Positions 16,275-24,361 of a stretch of 64,000 nt of DNA are shown piece by piece. Positions within the stretch are counted from its first letter, which is position 1. Each line of letters begins with the position of its first letter. A program made the position numbers and the translations under genes. The DNA comes from an uncultured Sulfitobacter sp. (GTDB lineage: Bacteria; Pseudomonadota; Alphaproteobacteria; Rhodobacterales; Rhodobacteraceae), in contig NZ_CANMQS010000003.1 of NCBI RefSeq assembly GCF_947500075.1, positions 372,001 through 436,000 of the forward strand, given 5' to 3'. The notes beneath the pieces are model-generated. The model made no database searches, was not told the DNA's origin, and saw only the letters and a program-made list of their open reading frames with translations.

Positions 16275-16289
16275 CCCTGTTTTGCAGGG
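16275..16289 (-). promoter_or_regulatory. Small hairpin overlapping the ribosome site of the amide-binding protein gene
   Basis: CCCTGTTTTGCAGGG is a perfect 5-bp stem with a 5-base loop directly before the gene. In the mRNA one arm (CAGGG) forms part of the Shine-Dalgarno, so folding would hide it. Could be a simple translation control or chance. Confidence 0.35.
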
Positions 16290-16325
16290 AATTAGACGTT
16301 GGCGGCGTCAGGACTGTCTATGATG

Positions 16326-16364
16326 CAAATGCACTACTGGACGCGAGGCTGGCCTCAAATGCAC
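16326..16364 (-). promoter_or_regulatory. Two direct repeats CAAATGCAC 30 bp apart upstream of the amide operon
   Basis: Identical 9-mers at 16326-16334 and 16356-16364, spaced 30 bp start to start (about three helical turns, same face of the helix), 60-98 bp upstream of the binding-protein start. This is the only obvious repeated element in the promoter region and is a candidate operator, possibly for the LuxR-type regulator at the end of the operon. Confidence 0.4.
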
Positions 16365-16423
16365 AAACAGACCGCCCCTGATCGGGCAGTCCGCTTTCTT
16401 TCTGGTCAGGCGCGGGTCGGCTG

Positions 16424-17935
16424 TCAGGTCGCGGGTTGTGGCTTGTCGGTCTTTTCTGCCGTCTCCACCACGGCATCCTCCACAAGCTCCACATCTTCGA
16501 TGACGGAGGCATCCGGCTCTTTGCCCGTCGTGTCAGCCGCTTCGTCCGATTTATCCTCGATCGCGCCAACAATCAGCGGCAGCATCTGAACCCCGCCGGG
16601 CATCGCCACCTCTGCCGTGGGCGGCGTCGTCCACGCCAGCGTGTCGAAGCTGGAGCAGTTGACGCAGATCGGGTGCCATGTGGCATGGATGTGCTGGCAA
16701 TTGTCGCAAACCCACTGCGGACCGCGCGACACCGTCAGCGCCTTGGCCAGCCAGCCTTTCACCACCGTGTCAGACGCGCCCTCGCCCCGCTCAATCGCGG
16801 CCATCAGGGTGACCGACCGCGCGGTGGGATCGGTTTCAACCAGATCGCCCAGCGCGCGGCGCGCCTGCGGGAAATCCTCGTTCGCGATGTGCAGTTCAGA
16901 CAGCAGCATCTTGGTTTCGGGATGATCGGCTTTCGCCTTGGTCAAGCCAGCAAAGCGTTTGATCCGCGCGGCGGGTTTCTCATCCGGGGCAATCGCAGCA
17001 AAGGCAGCCGCCAGATCGGGATGCGGTTGCACGCCCCAGGCTTTGGTCAGCAACCGCGTGGCATAGCGGGGTTTGTTCTGCTCAATATACCCCTGCGCGG
17101 CCATCACCGCAGCGGGGATCAGGTCAGGCGACAGCCGATTCGCCTCAATCGCGGCTTCCCGCGCAGCAATGTCGTTGCCTTCGGCAAAGACGTCACGCGC
17201 TTCGGACAGCGCCAGCACCGCATCCCGGCGTTTGTGCACGTCACGCGGCAGCACACCGTTCTTTAACTTGGCGCTCAGCGTTTGGCGGGCACCAGACCAG
17301 TCTTCCTTCTCCGCCTGAAGGCGCAGCAGGACGTCACCGGTTTCCTCATGCTTGGGCTTCAGCGCAAAGGCCTTCTCCGCCAGCTTCAGCGCGGTATCCG
17401 TGTCCCCGTCCGCCAGCTTCTGTTTCATGATCCCGCGCACACCGACAAAGCGGGTCTGATCATCCTCGACCAGCTTGCGATAGGTTTCCTCGGCCTTGCG
17501 CCGGTCACCAGCCAGTTCAGCCGCCTGTGCGGTCAGCAGGTTGGTCAGCGCAGGTTTGTTGAGGTACTTGTCCGCCTTCGCCGCCTTCGCCATCGCCACG
17601 CGGCCCTCGCCACTGGCCAGCGCCATCAGACCCTCTGACAGCGCCTCGAACCCCTTGCGTTCGCGGTTGCGGTCGAAATAGCGCGACAGGGCCGTCTCAT
17701 CCCCGTTGATGAACTTCAACGTCGCAAACAGCAGGGAGATCAGCTTCAGCAGGATCCACACCGCAACCAGCAGCACCACGACGCCAATGACCGACTGCAA
17801 CGGGCCGAAACTGTATTCCGTGCCCATCACGGTGATCTGCACACCGCCCTGACTTTCCAGCAGATACCCGGCACCCCATGCCGCCGCTGCAACAACGCCG
17901 ACAAACACAATAATCTTGATCAATGACCACAACAT
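16424..17935 (-). CDS. hemY: HemY-family tetratricopeptide membrane protein with C-terminal Cys4 ribbon
   Basis: 503 residues. Two N-terminal transmembrane helices (LWSLIKIIVFVGVVAAAAWG and VIGVVVLLVAVWILLKLISL) with HemY spacing are followed by about 320 residues of TPR-like helices (ALSEGLMALASGEGRVAMAKA, RKAEETYRKLVEDDQTRF). The C-terminus has CDNC-x10-CVNC (Cys410, 413, 424, 427), a likely zinc ribbon, and an acidic tail. This is the HemY of proteobacteria, an inner-membrane protein of unclear role near haem genes, not the protoporphyrinogen oxidase of the same name in Bacillus. It is encoded 13 bp after the HemX/mitofilin-like gene, as is common in Rhodobacterales. Confidence 0.88.
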   Translation of the reverse strand: MLWSLIKIIVFVGVVAAAAWGAGYLLESQGGVQITVMGTEYSFGPLQSVIGVVVLLVAVWILLKLISLLFATLKFINGDETALSRYFDRNRERKGFEALSEGLMALASGEGRVAMAKAAKADKYLNKPALTNLLTAQAAELAGDRRKAEETYRKLVEDDQTRFVGVRGIMKQKLADGDTDTALKLAEKAFALKPKHEETGDVLLRLQAEKEDWSGARQTLSAKLKNGVLPRDVHKRRDAVLALSEARDVFAEGNDIAAREAAIEANRLSPDLIPAAVMAAQGYIEQNKPRYATRLLTKAWGVQPHPDLAAAFAAIAPDEKPAARIKRFAGLTKAKADHPETKMLLSELHIANEDFPQARRALGDLVETDPTARSVTLMAAIERGEGASDTVVKGWLAKALTVSRGPQWVCDNCQHIHATWHPICVNCSSFDTLAWTTPPTAEVAMPGGVQMLPLIVGAIEDKSDEAADTTGKEPDASVIEDVELVEDAVVETAEKTDKPQPAT

Positions 17936-17948
17936 AAATCCGGGTTCC

Positions 17949-19295
17949 TCAGTTTGCCGTCAGGCGTTCAGACAGGTCTTGGGCCGCCGCGCGCGCCGTC
18001 GCCCGTGCCTTCGCATCTGAGAGCCACGCCCCCATCGCATCCTGCGCTGCCGCAGGCAGTGTATCAAGTTCGCTCAATGCCGTATCCAACGCACCTTCGC
18101 GTATCGCAGCTTCGGCGCGGGACAGGACCGCATCCGGGTCCGACCCTTCCCGTGGCGCCACCGACCGCGCCCCGAGGGAGCGGTTCAGAAAGCCGACAAA
18201 GCCGTCTTCGCCTGCCTGTTCACCGGACGCGCGCGCGGCGCCAAGGGCAGCGCGGGCGGATTCGGTGAACCCTGATTGCAGACCCGACAGCGTCGGCACC
18301 CCATCAGCAGCCGCGTCCGCCAGGGCAGCGGGAATATCGCTCACGCCATTCTCGGCCAGCACGGCCAGTGCGCCTTCAAACGGCACCCCTTCGGTGATCG
18401 CCGCAGACAGGTCTGTCAGCGCGCCCTGCACCACCGCCAGCCGCGCGGCTTCCGCGGTGGCCTGCTCAACACTCAGGGCGTTTTCAAGCAGCCGGTCCAG
18501 TTCTTCCTTCTGGGCCACAACAGAGGACTGGAGATCGGCAAGCTGGTTCTCATAGGCCGAAACATCCACCTCACCGGTGGTGGTCACGATGGGCCGGTTC
18601 ACCAGCTCTGTCACCCGCTCATCCAGCGATGCAACCGTGCCGCTCAACCCGCCAAGTTCCTCCTGTAGGGGCGCAATATCAGGCATCTCGGGTGCGGCCG
18701 CATCGGCAAGTGCTGTTTCCAGTTCCGCAATCCGGTCGGATTGGGCGCTGATCGCCGATTGCAATGTGTCGTTGTTGGCGCGCAGGCCAAAGGCGTTCAT
18801 CTCTGCCGCGATAAATCCAATCACACCGGCCGCCACACCACCCAAAACCAGCGGCCAGGGGCTCGCGCTCTTCTGCGGCGCAGGTGCGGGGGGTGTCGGC
18901 GCAGGGGTTGGTTGCGGCTTTGGTTTGGACACCTCAGCCGGTTTTGCCGCCTCAGGCTTGGCGGGGCTCTTTGCAGCTGCGTCCTTCGGCCTCGCCTCTG
19001 CTGGTTTTGCGGGTGCGGCTTCCTTGGGTTTGTCAGCCGTTGCAGGTTTCTTCTCTGCGGTGCTGGCAGGCTTTGCAGCCTCGGAGGCTTTGCTGGTGGC
19101 TGTCGCCGCAGCGCCTGGCGTTTTTGCCGCTGGTTTCTCGGGCGATTTCTCAGGCGCAGGTTTCGCGCTTTCGGCCACGGCTTTCGTGCTGGCAACAGCC
19201 TGTGCCACAGGATCGGGCTTCGTCTCAGCAGCACTTGCCTTGGACGCTCCAGCCATATCCGACGCCTTGGATGCTGGTTTTTTTGGTTTCGCCAC
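17949..19295 (-). CDS. HemX/mitofilin-like (COG4223) membrane protein
   Basis: 448 residues from GTG 19295, chosen because GGTGGGG precedes it and because the protein then starts with a Lys/Ala/Pro-rich soluble segment (AKPKKPASKASDMAG...), while upstream frame sequence overlaps hemD and looks non-coding. After about 160 residues of low-complexity Ala/Lys/Pro there is one helix (PWPLVLGGVAAGVIGFIAAEM), then a coiled-coil region (DTLQSAISAQSDRIAELETA, ELVNRPIVTTTGEVDVSAYE) and an alpha-helical end. This topology is that of the alphaproteobacterial mitofilin-domain family found between hemD and hemY, proposed to shape the inner membrane. Function not established. Confidence 0.8.
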   Translation of the reverse strand: MAKPKKPASKASDMAGASKASAAETKPDPVAQAVASTKAVAESAKPAPEKSPEKPAAKTPGAAATATSKASEAAKPASTAEKKPATADKPKEAAPAKPAEARPKDAAAKSPAKPEAAKPAEVSKPKPQPTPAPTPPAPAPQKSASPWPLVLGGVAAGVIGFIAAEMNAFGLRANNDTLQSAISAQSDRIAELETALADAAAPEMPDIAPLQEELGGLSGTVASLDERVTELVNRPIVTTTGEVDVSAYENQLADLQSSVVAQKEELDRLLENALSVEQATAEAARLAVVQGALTDLSAAITEGVPFEGALAVLAENGVSDIPAALADAAADGVPTLSGLQSGFTESARAALGAARASGEQAGEDGFVGFLNRSLGARSVAPREGSDPDAVLSRAEAAIREGALDTALSELDTLPAAAQDAMGAWLSDAKARATARAAAQDLSERLTAN

Positions 19296-19368
19296 GATCC
19301 CCACCTTTCCGATTCTGACCCACAGGCCGGATTGACTGCACGATCTTACCCGCCAACACAGGCGGGCT

Positions 19369-20076
19369 TCAAGGCAAGCTGGTCTCCCGCAACAGCTTTT
19401 CAACACCCCGGCGCATCTCAATGCCCGTTGGTTCAGCAGCAATGCGCAGTGCTGCAGGCCTGCCTGCTTCAAACGCTTCGGCAACAGCCGGGCTGATCGC
19501 CAGCACATGCGCCTGCGTCAAATCGCGCGCCTCTTTGGCAAACTGCCCGGCGATGCGGGGCGAAAAAAGGGGAACGATCACCGGTTTGTCCCCCTCCAGC
19601 ACGCGCTGCGCCGCAGGGTCCAGCGGTTGGAGCGGCTGATCATACAGCACCTGCCGCGTGCATGGGATGCCCCGTGCTGTTAGCCGTTCTGCAATGTCAC
19701 CGCGCTGATGCCGGCCGGACAGATGAACCAACGGACCCGCCGCATCCAACGCAGCCACCAGATCATCGGCCGTCTGCGCCACCTGCTGCACGCGCCAGCC
19801 CTTGGCCTCTGCCGCCTCTGCGGTCACAGCGCCCACACAGTACGCCCGACGCCCCGCGCCAACCGGCGCAAACCCCACAGCCTTGGCGGAGGAAAAGATC
19901 ACGGCAGACGCGCCATCCAGATCGACCGCACCCTCCACCCCTTCGATCCGCAACAGCGGAGCGATGACAATATCGGTGGTTGCCAGCAGCCCAGCATCCA
20001 GTTGCGCCACAAACCGCGCCGCATCCGCCTGCGTCCGGGTCAGCAACAGCGATGAAGGGTGCGCATTGTTTGCCAT
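19369..20076 (-). CDS. hemD: Uroporphyrinogen-III synthase
   Basis: 235 residues from ATG 20076 ([19 protein letters not shown]). It closes hydroxymethylbilane with inversion of ring D, a step of tetrapyrrole (haem, sirohaem, B12) synthesis in the cytoplasm. Recognised by [13 protein letters not shown] at the start, [13 protein letters not shown], the mid-protein [39 protein letters not shown], and [14 protein letters not shown] with [10 protein letters not shown] near the end, the poorly conserved HemD pattern. Neighbours (HemX/mitofilin-like and HemY downstream, divergent tsaD upstream) are those of hemD in Rhodobacterales. The 64-bp gap to tsaD must hold both promoters. Confidence 0.9.
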   Translation of the reverse strand: MANNAHPSSLLLTRTQADAARFVAQLDAGLLATTDIVIAPLLRIEGVEGAVDLDGASAVIFSSAKAVGFAPVGAGRRAYCVGAVTAEAAEAKGWRVQQVAQTADDLVAALDAAGPLVHLSGRHQRGDIAERLTARGIPCTRQVLYDQPLQPLDPAAQRVLEGDKPVIVPLFSPRIAGQFAKEARDLTQAHVLAISPAVAEAFEAGRPAALRIAAEPTGIEMRRGVEKLLRETSLP

Positions 20077-20140
20077 GGCCTGCGGTGTTACCTGCCAGTG
20101 GAGGCCCATGCAAGCCGGGCACAACCAAGAGAAGACCGTG

Positions 20141-21226
20141 ATGCGCGCACCCGAAACCATTCTGGGACTGGAAAGCAGCTGCGACGATACCGCCGCCGCC
20201 GTGGTCCGCCGTTTGCCGGATGGGACGGGGGCGGTGCTGTCCTCCGTGGTGGTGGGGCAGAACGATCTGCACGCGGCTTTCGGCGGCGTCGTGCCCGAAA
20301 TCGCCGCCCGCGCCCATGCGGAAAAGCTCGATCACTGCGTCGAACAGGCTCTGACACAGGCCAAAATGCAGCTTTCTGAGGTGGACGCCATCGCCGTGAC
20401 CGCAGGTCCGGGGCTGATCGGCGGGGTCGTCTCCGGCGTGATGTGCGCCAAGGGTCTGGCGGCGGCGACGGGCAAACCGCTCTATGGCGTCAACCATCTG
20501 GCGGGCCATGCGCTGACCCCACGCCTGACCGACAATGTGCCCTATCCCTACCTGATGCTGCTCGTCTCCGGCGGGCATTGCCAGTTTTTGCTGGTCTCTG
20601 GCCCTGATGATTTCACCCGGCTTGGCGGCACGATTGACGATGCACCCGGCGAAGCCTTTGACAAAGTCGCCCGCCTGATCAGCCTGTCCCAACCCGGTGG
20701 CCCCGCGATTGAGCAGGCGGCATTGAGCGGTGATCCCGCCCGCTTTGCCTTCCCACGCCCGCTGATGGATCGTGCGGGATGTGACATGTCCTTCTCCGGC
20801 CTGAAAACCGCCGTCCTGCGCGCCCGCGACACGCTGGTCTCGGCGCAAAGCGGCCTCACTCAGCAGGATCAGGCCGACCTTGCTGCCGGCTTTCAAGCCG
20901 CCGTTGTCGATGTCCTGGCCGGAAAAACCCGCCGCGCGCTGGCTGAAGTGGCGGACGTACAAACCATCTGCGTTGCCGGCGGTGTCGCTGCAAACAAGGC
21001 CATTCGCACTGTGTTAGAGACTGTTTCTCAAGACGCAAACGTCACTTTCCTCGCCCCACCCCTTGGCTTGTGCACGGACAACGCCGCGATGATCGCCTAT
21101 GCCGCAGCCGAACAGGCCACATTGCGCGAGCCTGATGACATGACCCTCTCCGCCCGCCCGCGCTGGCCGTTGGACAAGCGGCAACCGGGCATGCTGGGCT
21201 CCGGCAAGAAAGGGGCCAAGGCATGA
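20141..21226 (+). CDS. tsaD: tRNA N6-threonylcarbamoyladenosine transferase TsaD
   Basis: 361 residues from ATG 20141 ([20 protein letters not shown]). TsaD transfers the threonylcarbamoyl group onto A37 of ANN-decoding tRNAs, working with TsaB and TsaE (TsaE is encoded at 32.6 kb). The ASKHA fold motifs are clear: [25 protein letters not shown], the metal-binding His pair in [10 protein letters not shown] (His119, His123), [26 protein letters not shown] and [11 protein letters not shown] with the third metal ligand Asp. It ends ATGA-coupled to gpsA. Divergent from hemD, as in relatives. Confidence 0.97.
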   Translation: MRAPETILGLESSCDDTAAAVVRRLPDGTGAVLSSVVVGQNDLHAAFGGVVPEIAARAHAEKLDHCVEQALTQAKMQLSEVDAIAVTAGPGLIGGVVSGVMCAKGLAAATGKPLYGVNHLAGHALTPRLTDNVPYPYLMLLVSGGHCQFLLVSGPDDFTRLGGTIDDAPGEAFDKVARLISLSQPGGPAIEQAALSGDPARFAFPRPLMDRAGCDMSFSGLKTAVLRARDTLVSAQSGLTQQDQADLAAGFQAAVVDVLAGKTRRALAEVADVQTICVAGGVAANKAIRTVLETVSQDANVTFLAPPLGLCTDNAAMIAYAAAEQATLREPDDMTLSARPRWPLDKRQPGMLGSGKKGAKA

Positions 21227-22176
21227 GCGTCGCGGTACTGGGTGCGGGTGCCTTTGGCACTGCGCTGGCGATTTCACTGGCAGGCAACGGTCCCGTCACG
21301 CTCTGGGCGCGGGCCCCGGCGGACATGCAGACACAGCGGGAGAATACCGCGCGGCTGCCCGGATGCCCCTTCCCCGATGCGCTCACCGTGACCGGCGATC
21401 TGGCGCAGGCAACAAAGGCCGATGCCCTGCTGCTCGCCGTGCCCATGCAGCAACTGCGCGGCTTCATCACCGAAAACGCCGCCCTGCTCGACGGCAAACC
21501 GCTTGTTGCCTGCTGCAAAGGTGTTGAACGGATCACCGGTCTGGGGCCCGTCGCGGTAATCGCCTCCTGCCTGCCCAGCGCCCAGCCTGCGATCCTGACC
21601 GGCCCCAGCTTTGCCGCCGACATCGCCCGTGGCTTGCCCACCGCGCTGACACTGGCCTGTGCGGATGAAAAGACCGGCACAGCGCTTCAGGAACAGCTCA
21701 CCACGCAGAACCTGCGTCTCTACCGCACAACAGATACGGTGGGCGCGGAACTGGGCGGGGCGCTGAAGAACGTCATCGCCATCGCCTGCGGTACGGCCAT
21801 GGGCGCGGGTCTGGGCGAAAGCGCGCGTGCTGCACTGATGACCCGTGGCTACGCGGAAATGCAGCGGCTCGCGGCGCATCTGGGCGCAGACCCCTCCACC
21901 CTTTCGGGTCTCAGCGGCTTTGGCGATCTGACGCTGACCTGCACATCCGATCAATCCCGCAACTATCGCCTCGGCCTGTCACTGGGGCGGGGCGAAGCGT
22001 TTGACCCCAAAATCACCGTAGAAGGGGCCGCGACAGCGCAGGCGGTGCATGCCCTTGCTCAAAAACACACCCTCGACATGCCCATCACCGCTGCCGTTGC
22101 AGGTCTGCTGGATCGGCGCTTAGATGTAACGACCGCGATGAAATCCCTTCTGGCGCGGCCTCTAAAGGAAGAATGA
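21223..22176 (+). CDS. gpsA: Glycerol-3-phosphate dehydrogenase [NAD(P)+]
   Basis: 317 residues. GpsA reduces dihydroxyacetone phosphate to sn-glycerol-3-phosphate for phospholipid synthesis. Visible: the Rossmann loop [12 protein letters not shown] (residues 5-16), the catalytic/substrate Lys region [65 protein letters not shown] with the active-site Lys in ALKN, and [22 protein letters not shown]. Length is a little short of the usual ~330 but complete. It overlaps tsaD by 4 bp and is followed after 1 bp by the YciI gene, so they form one operon. Confidence 0.97.
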   Translation: MSVAVLGAGAFGTALAISLAGNGPVTLWARAPADMQTQRENTARLPGCPFPDALTVTGDLAQATKADALLLAVPMQQLRGFITENAALLDGKPLVACCKGVERITGLGPVAVIASCLPSAQPAILTGPSFAADIARGLPTALTLACADEKTGTALQEQLTTQNLRLYRTTDTVGAELGGALKNVIAIACGTAMGAGLGESARAALMTRGYAEMQRLAAHLGADPSTLSGLSGFGDLTLTCTSDQSRNYRLGLSLGRGEAFDPKITVEGAATAQAVHALAQKHTLDMPITAAVAGLLDRRLDVTTAMKSLLARPLKEE

Positions 22177-22177
22177 T

Positions 22178-22453
22178 ATGCTTGTTGCCTTGATCGCCCA
22201 TGACAAACCCGGCGCGCAGGACCTCCGCGCGGCCAACCGTGACGCCCATCTGGCGCATCTGGGATCACAGCCCGAGATGATCGCGCAGGCAGGCCCGCTG
22301 CTGGACGATGACGGTGGCATGATCGGGTCGCTGATCATCATGGATGTGCCCGACATGGCCGCCGCCGAAAACTGGGCCGCCGCAGACCCCTATGCCAAAG
22401 CCGGGCTTTTTGCGTCGGTCACATTGCGCCCGTGGAAAAGGGTCATTGGCTGA
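22178..22453 (+). CDS. YciI-like protein
   Basis: 91 residues of the YciI/DGPF-like family: MLVALIAHDKPGAQDLRAANRDAHLAHLG at the start (in pieces), DDDGGMIGSLIIMDVPDMAAAENWAAADPYAKAGLFASVTLRPWKRVIG at the end, with the conserved His (RDAHLAHL) and Asp-Pro-Tyr (ADPYAKAGL). These small ferredoxin-fold dimers have an enzyme-like His-Asp pair; no reaction is known for most. It sits between gpsA and the EVE-domain gene with 1-bp spacing and 1-bp overlap, an arrangement common in Rhodobacterales. Confidence 0.92.
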   Translation: MLVALIAHDKPGAQDLRAANRDAHLAHLGSQPEMIAQAGPLLDDDGGMIGSLIIMDVPDMAAAENWAAADPYAKAGLFASVTLRPWKRVIG

Positions 22454-22872
22454 TGGCCTATTGGTTGTTCAAATCAGAGCCCAACACCTGGAGCTGGGAC
22501 GATCAGGTCGCCAAGGGCGAGGCGGGTGAGGAATGGGACGGCGTGCGCAACTATCAGGCGCGCAACTTCATGCGCGCGATGAAACCCGGCGATCTGGGGT
22601 TCTTCTATCACTCGATGAAAGAGAAATCCGTCGTCGGCATTGTCGAGGTCATTGCACAGGCGCATCCCGACAGCACCACCGATGATCCGCGTTGGGAATG
22701 CGTGGACATCAAGGCCGTTCGGCCTTTTATAGAGCCTGTTTCGCTGGACGAAATCAAAGCCGATCCGCGCCTGGAAGAGATGGTGCTGGTCAAGAATTCC
22801 CGCCTGTCCGTGCAGCCTGTCACGGCTGAGGAGTGGGAAACCGTCTGCGCGATGGGCCAAACAAAACCATAG
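22453..22872 (+). CDS. EVE-domain protein (THYN1-like)
   Basis: 139 residues from ATG 22453, which overlaps the YciI stop (TGATG). Begins AYWLFKSEPNTWSWDDQV, then EEWDGVRNYQARNFMRAMKPGDLGFFYHS and EKSVVGIVEVIAQAHPD: the signature of EVE domains (WLFKSEP, WDGVRNYQARN), PUA-like folds that bind modified DNA or RNA bases. Here it is a stand-alone copy in a housekeeping operon, as in most alphaproteobacteria; a role in recognising modified cytosines or tRNA is proposed for the family but not shown. Confidence 0.95.
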   Translation: MAYWLFKSEPNTWSWDDQVAKGEAGEEWDGVRNYQARNFMRAMKPGDLGFFYHSMKEKSVVGIVEVIAQAHPDSTTDDPRWECVDIKAVRPFIEPVSLDEIKADPRLEEMVLVKNSRLSVQPVTAEEWETVCAMGQTKP

Positions 22873-22924
22873 GCAAGTCCGACACATCGACCCATAATAC
22901 GGGAAGATGAAGGAGGAACACAGG

Positions 22925-23317
22925 ATGGGTATTCTTGCAGTGCTGGTGGCCGCCATCGCCGGATTTGCGTTCGGGGCGGTCTGGTACATGATGCTGGCCG
23001 GTCCATGGATGGAAGCCGCAGGGATCAAGGCAGGCCCGGACGGGCGGCCGGAGAACGACTCTCCCCTGCCCTATATCATGGCGGGTGTGGCGATGATCGT
23101 GGTTGCCGGCATGATGCGGCACACCTTTGCTCTGTCGGGGATTGAGACGATCGGCAAAGGGTTCCTGTCCGGTCTGGGCGTGGGGCTGTTTTTCATCAGC
23201 CCGTGGATCATGATCAACAACGGCTATGGGGGCAGGCCCTTCAAGCTGACGCTGATTGATGCCGGTTATGCAACGTTTGGCTGCGCGATCATCGGGCTGG
23301 TGCTGACGCTGTTCTAG
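22925..23317 (+). CDS. DUF1761 family membrane protein
   Basis: 130 residues from ATG 22925, which has AAGGAGG eight bases upstream; the ATG at 22907 lies within that ribosome site's leader and is less likely. Four hydrophobic helices: ILAVLVAAIAGFAFGAVWYMML, LPYIMAGVAMIVVAGMM, GKGFLSGLGVGLFFISPWIMI and DAGYATFGCAIIGLVLTLF. The first helix plus WYMMLAGPWMEA is typical of DUF1761. Function unknown. Last gene of the tsaD-gpsA-YciI-EVE series, 52 bp after the previous stop. Confidence 0.82.
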   Translation: MGILAVLVAAIAGFAFGAVWYMMLAGPWMEAAGIKAGPDGRPENDSPLPYIMAGVAMIVVAGMMRHTFALSGIETIGKGFLSGLGVGLFFISPWIMINNGYGGRPFKLTLIDAGYATFGCAIIGLVLTLF

Positions 23318-23336
23318 GCGTCCGCTTCTGAAAAAA

Positions 23337-23367
23337 AGAGGGTCCTGACACGCCGCCAGAACCCTCT
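23337..23367 (-). terminator. Rho-independent terminator (minus strand)
   Basis: AGAGGGT ... ACCCTCT with an inner CTG/CAG pair and a 9-base loop. Read on the minus strand the stem is followed by seven T residues (23331-23337 are all A on the plus strand). It is oriented away from the DUF1761 gene, so it ends a minus-strand transcript lying between here and 23500. Confidence 0.72.
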
Positions 23368-23490
23368 CTCACCCCGTGTGCTCCCAAGATCCCACACACG
23401 TCTCGAAATCCGTTCTGGCCTTCTGGCCGGAGCATGGTCTTACCCCGAACAACCGAATTCTCAAAGAAATCAATGCTTCAAAAGAAACAC
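23337..23490 (-). ncRNA. Candidate structured small RNA
   Basis: The minus strand between two terminators that face the same way has no reading frame but three stable-looking hairpins: GGCC-AGAA-GGCC, CGTGTG...CACACG, and the final terminator stem with its T-run (23337-23367). Two minus-strand terminators in a row, the first ending the DUF2853 mRNA at 23501, make sense if a separate short transcript of roughly 120-150 nt starts between them. No convincing -10 box; a processed 3' product is also possible. Family not recognised; not SRP or 6S by eye. Confidence 0.35.
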
Positions 23491-23500
23491 AAAAGCAAAA

Positions 23501-23522
23501 CGCCCGCTTGATGAAGCGGGCG
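23501..23522 (-). terminator. Rho-independent terminator of the DUF2853 gene
   Basis: CGCCCGCTT-GATG-AAGCGGGCG is a perfect 9-bp stem with a 4-base loop. On the minus strand it is followed by TTTTGCTTTTG. It lies 24 bp after the DUF2853 stop codon. Confidence 0.9.
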
Positions 23523-23545
23523 TCTGTGGTCCTCTGGGACTGTGA

Positions 23546-23887
23546 TCAGCCGTAAACGGATTCTTTGCCGAAGTGCTTGGTCAGCATGTAGTAAACCACG
23601 GCGCGGTACTTGTTCCGCTCGGATTTGCCATAGGTTTCGATCACGCTGTTGATCGCTTCCATCAGGTTGGGACCGTCGGCCAGGCCCAGTTTCTTGATGA
23701 GGAAGTTGTTCTTCACTGTCTCCAGTTCCGATTCCTGGCTGCCTGCCACGGTTGAGGCGTCGGCGTTGTAGATCGACGGACCGCACCCGATGGTGACCTT
23801 GGTCAGCAGGTCCATGTCAGGTGTCATGCCACACTTGTTCTTCAGATCGTCTGCGTATTTTTCGATCCACTCGTCACGTTTGCCCAT
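23546..23887 (-). CDS. DUF2853 family protein
   Basis: 113 residues, charged and soluble: GKRDEWIEKYADDLKNKCGM, then LLTKVTIGCGPSIYNADAST and NKYRAVVYYMLTKHFGKESVYG. This is the DUF2853 pattern, a small alpha-helical protein widespread in Alphaproteobacteria with unknown role. GGGAG sits eight bases before the ATG, and it has its own strong terminator, so it is a monocistronic gene, probably well expressed. Confidence 0.88.
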   Translation of the reverse strand: MGKRDEWIEKYADDLKNKCGMTPDMDLLTKVTIGCGPSIYNADASTVAGSQESELETVKNNFLIKKLGLADGPNLMEAINSVIETYGKSERNKYRAVVYYMLTKHFGKESVYG

Positions 23888-23976
23888 TGGAAGTCTCCCA
23901 GCTTGGTTATGTCTCTTGTTCAGCTTTCTTAGCTGCGCCGCAGCCTAGTCAGAAACGGGATCACCACAAAGGGAAA

Positions 23977-24005
23977 ATTTGCCGCGTTCTCCCCGCACGG
24001 CAAAT
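23977..24005. repeat. Inverted repeat ATTTGCCG / CGGCAAAT
   Basis: A perfect 8-bp stem with a 13-base loop in the 246-bp gap between DUF2853 (minus) and the small ORF at 24134 (plus). Symmetric, without a T-run of terminator quality, so more likely an operator or leader structure than a terminator. The rest of the gap shows nothing recognisable. Confidence 0.4.
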
Positions 24006-24133
24006 CCGCGCCATAAACCGGGTCTCTTCACCGCAGACAGGCCACGAGGATGCCCCGCAATTTCACATAATACGCCACAAAAACGACCCAGAGCTTACCT
24101 GTTATGGGACCCAGAGCAGATAGAGGATTTATA

Positions 24134-24349
24134 ATGTCCCACTACAAACCAACCTTCGAGGAGCGCCTTGCGCGCCTTCACATGACAACAGCCGTCACGC
24201 CGCGCTGTGCCAAGAACCGGGCCGTCCGGCCCATGACCACGGTGGAGCGTGAACTCAGCATGCCGCCGCCGCAACCTGCGGGCGTGTTCAAGACCGTGAT
24301 CGAAGCCAGCACGCTCAGTTCGCTGCTGCTTTTGGGGTTCGTCCTTTGA
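24134..24349 (+). CDS. Small hypothetical protein, 71 residues
   Basis: Starts at ATG 24134 with AGGA six to nine bases upstream (AGAGGATTTATAATG). The sequence is MSHYKPTFEERLARLHMTTA..., basic in the middle (PRCAKNRAVRPMTT), and ends in a hydrophobic stretch (STLSSLLLLGFVL) that could be a C-terminal membrane anchor. No family recognised. It converges on the extensin-like gene with a 12-bp gap. Good ribosome site and coding-like third-position GC make it more than a chance frame. Confidence 0.55.
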   Translation: MSHYKPTFEERLARLHMTTAVTPRCAKNRAVRPMTTVERELSMPPPQPAGVFKTVIEASTLSSLLLLGFVL

Positions 24350-24361
24350 CGGCCGCTCAGG

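Noticed and set aside
23337..23522. SRP RNA or 6S RNA at this locus
   Set aside because: The GGCC hairpin is only superficially similar; the SRP tetraloop region and the 6S bubble are not recognisable.
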